Assembly: GCF_028858725.1 (NCBI RefSeq)
Contig: NC_084774.1
Location: 7,228,001 to 7,292,000, forward strand
Length of the DNA: 64,000 nucleotides
From: Colius striatus
Taxonomy: Eukaryota > Chordata > Aves > Coliiformes > Coliidae
Direction of reading: 5' to 3'
Below are positions 60,781-64,000 of the stretch, piece by piece. The translations under genes were made by a program, and so were the position numbers. The notes beneath the pieces were generated by a model, which made no database searches, was not told where the DNA came from, and was given only the letters and a program-made list of their open reading frames with translations. Positions within the stretch are counted from its first letter, which is position 1. Every line of letters starts with the position of its first letter.

Positions 60781-61330
60781 TCCTGTCCCGGGAGCAGGCA
60801 GCTCCGGCCCCGCACACTCTGCTCGCCCCGCTTCCAGCTGCGCGCAGCGCCCCTGCACGGACACGACCCGCGGGGCAGCGGCAGCCCCTGGGCACACTGC
60901 GACGAGCGGATGGACACCCCCATCCCTCCGCATCCCTCCCCATCCCTCCGCATCCCTCCTCATCCCTCCTCATCCTCCCCTCCGCGCTGCCCCGGGGCCG
61001 GGCCGGGCCGATGTACCCGCCCCCGCGCCGCTCCCCCCGCCCCGTTAAATGCCGCGCGGGGCGCCGCCGCCTCGCAGCGCCGCCGCCGCCACGCACCGCA
61101 GCGCGACCCGCACCCGCCGCGCCCGACCCGCGCCCGACCCGCGCCCCTCCGCGCGCCCTACCTGCCCCAGCAGCGCGGCGGGGAGCGGCTCGGCGGGCGG
61201 CCCGGGTGAGTGACGGGCTCCGGGGGCCCTGCGGGAGCGGAGCAGCGGGTGAGCGGAGCCCCGGGTGAGCGGAGCCCCGGGCGCTGCCGCGGCGGTTGGC
61301 AGCCTCCGCGGGGGGCTTTGCGGTGGAAGG
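60780..61330 (+). promoter_or_regulatory. CpG island, candidate MATN4 promoter and noncoding exon 1
   Basis: A strong CpG island contains a TATA-like TTAAAT at 61045-61050 and a good splice donor, CGG|GTGAGT, ending a putative exon at 61205. In human, MATN4 is the next gene after RBPJL, diverges from it and, as I recall, starts with a noncoding exon, so a plus-strand MATN4 first exon is expected here. No matrilin coding sequence (signal peptide or vWA domain) is visible up to 64000, so it would lie beyond the window. The island could instead serve RBPJL, or both genes. The gene assignment rests on synteny. Confidence 0.45.
60921..60980. repeat. 10-bp tandem CATCCCTCCG/CT, about 6 copies
   Basis: Short CATCCCTCC-based array inside the 61-kb CpG island, upstream of the TATA-like element. 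Confidence 0.85.
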
Positions 61331-64000
61331 GCGGGGGCTGGCAGAGAGGGAGCGGCGATCGTGGGCTTGAAGAAGAGCAAAGCCGAGGTGGGGGTGATGC
61401 GTGAAGAGCAGAGCGTTTGAGGTGGGTTTTATCCCCTGAAGCGCCTGGCTGCACGCCCTTGGGGTCCTGCGGCGGTGCCAGCCTGTGTTTTGGGGGGACG
61501 AGAAGAGGGCACGGTACCCCGCTCTGTCTCTCGGTGCTGTGCAGCTGGTGTGAGCTCGCTGGCGGGTTTGCAGCCTGCCTGCTCTGCTCACCTTTTGCCC
61601 AGCTTTCGGACAGGTTCCTGCTCATGCAATGGAGGATCTCGTTTTAGGAGAGGATGATAAGGGCTGGCACAGCTGGGCAAGGCGTACTGCACAGCAGGAA
61701 ACCAAGCTCCTGCAGCCAGACGGGCTGAGAAGTGTGCCTGAACTTTGTTACACGCTGTTTCTGCACGACTTGGGAAACTGGGTCTGTGCATCGCTATGTT
61801 TGCACACCCACCATTGGCTTATCATTCCAACCAGTTCAGGGGGGAAAAAATAGCTTTGGGCACTTTTGTTTCAAGCAGTTAGGTGGGAAAACTTGTTTGG
61901 ATATGAAGGGAAGGCACACAGCTCTTCTGCTTAAACCCACGGGATTTTTGCTTCAGCCAAGCCCACATTACTTATAGTTACCATGAAACTCTCCCCTGGG
62001 ACCTTCTGGAGCCTCTCTTGAGAGTAAAGATGATCTTTTCTTTCATTTTCCAAGCTTAAGAGCAATTAGGCAGTGAGTGTGCAGCTTCTCAGTAACAAGT
62101 AGAAACTGCCTTTCACAAGCAGATTCTTGTGATGTCTGCAGGGATTCGTTAGATTGGCATTTGATATCATCCAAAAGCCTGTGTGGGGAAATCTGCTCTC
62201 AGCCCTAAGGTTTGCCACCAGGAGAGGGATCCATTTGGCCTCATCTAAAAGACAAGTTCCCATCTGGAAAGCAAACGAGAGGTCTGGGTGTGTGTAGTGA
62301 AACACCACTTGCCATTGAAGCAGGAGATCCAAGAGGAAAAGAAGCTGTTGGAGTTGATTTTTGTGGAAGTTGTAACTTTGTTTTTCTTTCTTGAAGAGTT
62401 AAAGAAATTGTGGCTGATTAGTACAAGACCTTGCTGGCAGCAGCAGCAAATAACAGGAGATGCAGCCAACAAGGCAGCCTGTTGTAAGCAATCTGCGGTC
62501 ACAGAGGATGCCTGTGCTCCCATTGCTCATAACATAGTGTTTCCCTTGAGGTTGGCATCAGGGGTTAAAGGTTTTCAAGAGAAGCCTTTGTTTAGACATC
62601 TTTAAAGTTTCCAATAGGGGCCCCTTTGTTCTCTTTGCAGCAGTGTGCCTGCCTTGTGAGAAACTCAGCCCTCATAAAATGCCATTTACAAAGGCTGTGA
62701 TGGATAGGGCTGGAGCATGGAGGGGGAGACAAGTAGTGTTTGTATCTGCTCACACAGGTGAGTTACAGACAAGCCCTACCCTGAGTGAATAAATGGCATC
62801 TAGAAAAAAACCCACAGTAAAAAAAAAGAGGGATTCTTCTAAAGAAACATCTAAAAAGCAGCTGCTCACCCAGAGCCAGGCAGTCCCTGCCTGCCAAAGG
62901 GCACATGTGTTGCCTCCAGCCATGCCGGGAGGCTGAGTGGCTCCTGCCACTTGTCATTACCCCTCAGTAATCAGATTTTCTCCACTTTCAGCCCAAAGAA
63001 TAGCAAATTGATGATTTGGGCTCCATTGGTTGGAAGGGAGCTGGTGGCCATTGGGCTGCATGGAGCAGCTGGCTGCAGGGACATGGCTTTGATGCTCCCT
63101 GTCCCCTGATGTGGGCTGGTGAGAACCACAGATGGACCTTCAGAGTAACATTTGTAGCACTTAGAAGGCTTTGGTTCTCTCTCCTATCCTGGCTGGTTTA
63201 AAACCAGCTCTGTTAAAGCAGGGGAGGGTATCAGCATGCTGGGAGGGTCCAGAGGCTGGTGCACAGCTATGGCAGTGTTTCCACACAGGGTGTCCCAGGG
63301 CTGCTGTGCCTGATGCTGTGTCTGAAGCCTCTCTGGTTCTCAGACAACTTGTCCTTCCTGATGATTTTTACTGGAGGCCAGATCTGTCTTCCTGAGCAAG
63401 TTCCCATTTTTGCTTGTTTCTTTCTGTCTGCACACTTCTGGTGTCTCACCTTACAAGCCCTTGGTTGCACACAAGAATCCATCACCAACCTGGTCCCTCA
63501 GGTGCCCTTAAGGGAAATCCCCAGGGATCAGCTGGGGTCCCCTTGCAGGGAGGTGGCAGTAACTTCGTTGTTCTCCAGACCTCAGCCTTCCCATCTCTGA
63601 GCTATGTTGTGCTACTTTGCTGATGGATTGCCAATGTGTAAGTTTGGGAGTCTTTGAATGAGTCTGCAGACTTCTAGGAGCCCATGGGCCATGGCAGATC
63701 TGTTGACAGCAGAGTGCTGTACACTATAGTGTGCAGGCTGTGTCTTGGCTGGAAAATTAGCAAGGTCCACAAGCTGAAAAAGAAGGAAAACCCTGCCTTT
63801 GGGTATTCACAGCTCCTACACTTGCAGCTGGGCTTGGATGGCTTCCCCAAAGTGTCATGTTAGTCATCCCCCTGGTTCTTTTTCTCTTGTCACAGCATCT
63901 TGCTTTGGCTTTAACAGGATGAGAGTGACACAAAACATGTCAGTCTATGTCCAAATGCCAGGCAGCAATCTGGCTACTGCTCCTCCATTTCATTCCCCCT
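61331..64000. other. Right flank, likely MATN4 intron 1
   Basis: No matrilin or other exon could be supported, and no repeat was recognised. If the 61205 donor is real, this is intron sequence; that is inference from synteny. Confidence 0.4.

Noticed and set aside
61206-64000. MATN4 coding exons
   Set aside because: No signal peptide or vWA-type sequence (such as an LVFVIDSS-like strand) was visible in any frame.

Overview
The window looks like a bird genome, probably a gene-dense microchromosomal block. I infer this from CR1 LINE fragments as the only recognisable interspersed repeats, compact genes with strong CpG islands, and proteins that match avian-type syndecan-4. Gene order (neuritin-family gene, SYS1, SDC4, RBPJL, then probably MATN4) is that of human 20q13.12, apart from the neuritin gene, which I do not know from the mammalian locus. 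No database search was possible, so identities rest on remembered family sequences.

Layout. Positions 1-3562 are noncoding, with an orphan GC-rich patch, an 18-bp minisatellite and a motif-rich promoter. Positions 3563-8119 (+) hold a three-exon neuritin-family gene for a small secreted GPI-anchored protein. SYS1 (Golgi/TGN membrane protein) is on the minus strand at 12226-14246 in three coding exons. SDC4 (syndecan-4 heparan sulphate proteoglycan) is on the plus strand at 21384-37631 in five exons, with a 13.3-kb first intron. SYS1 and SDC4 diverge from separate CpG promoters 7 kb apart. RBPJL (the CSL paralogue of the pancreatic PTF1 complex) is on the minus strand at 48044-55193, with ten coding exons placed; its N-terminal exon or exons were not found. 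SDC4 and RBPJL converge across a 38.4-47.9 kb intergenic stretch. A CpG island at about 60.78-61.33 kb ends in a clean splice donor and is a candidate noncoding first exon of MATN4, which would lie mostly beyond the window.

Repeats are eight CR1 pieces (six +, two -), several minisatellites, long polypyrimidine/polypurine tracts beside CpG-rich DNA, and short microsatellites. I recognised no LTR element, ERV, DNA transposon, tRNA or rRNA.

The genes do not form one pathway; the block is a conserved neighbourhood. The items most worth a second look are the neuritin-family gene at a locus where mammals have none that I know of, with a duplicated homeodomain-type motif in its promoter; RBPJL intronic arrays that carry splice-donor-like sequences or duplicate a real splice junction; and two strong CTCF-type motifs flanking SDC4.
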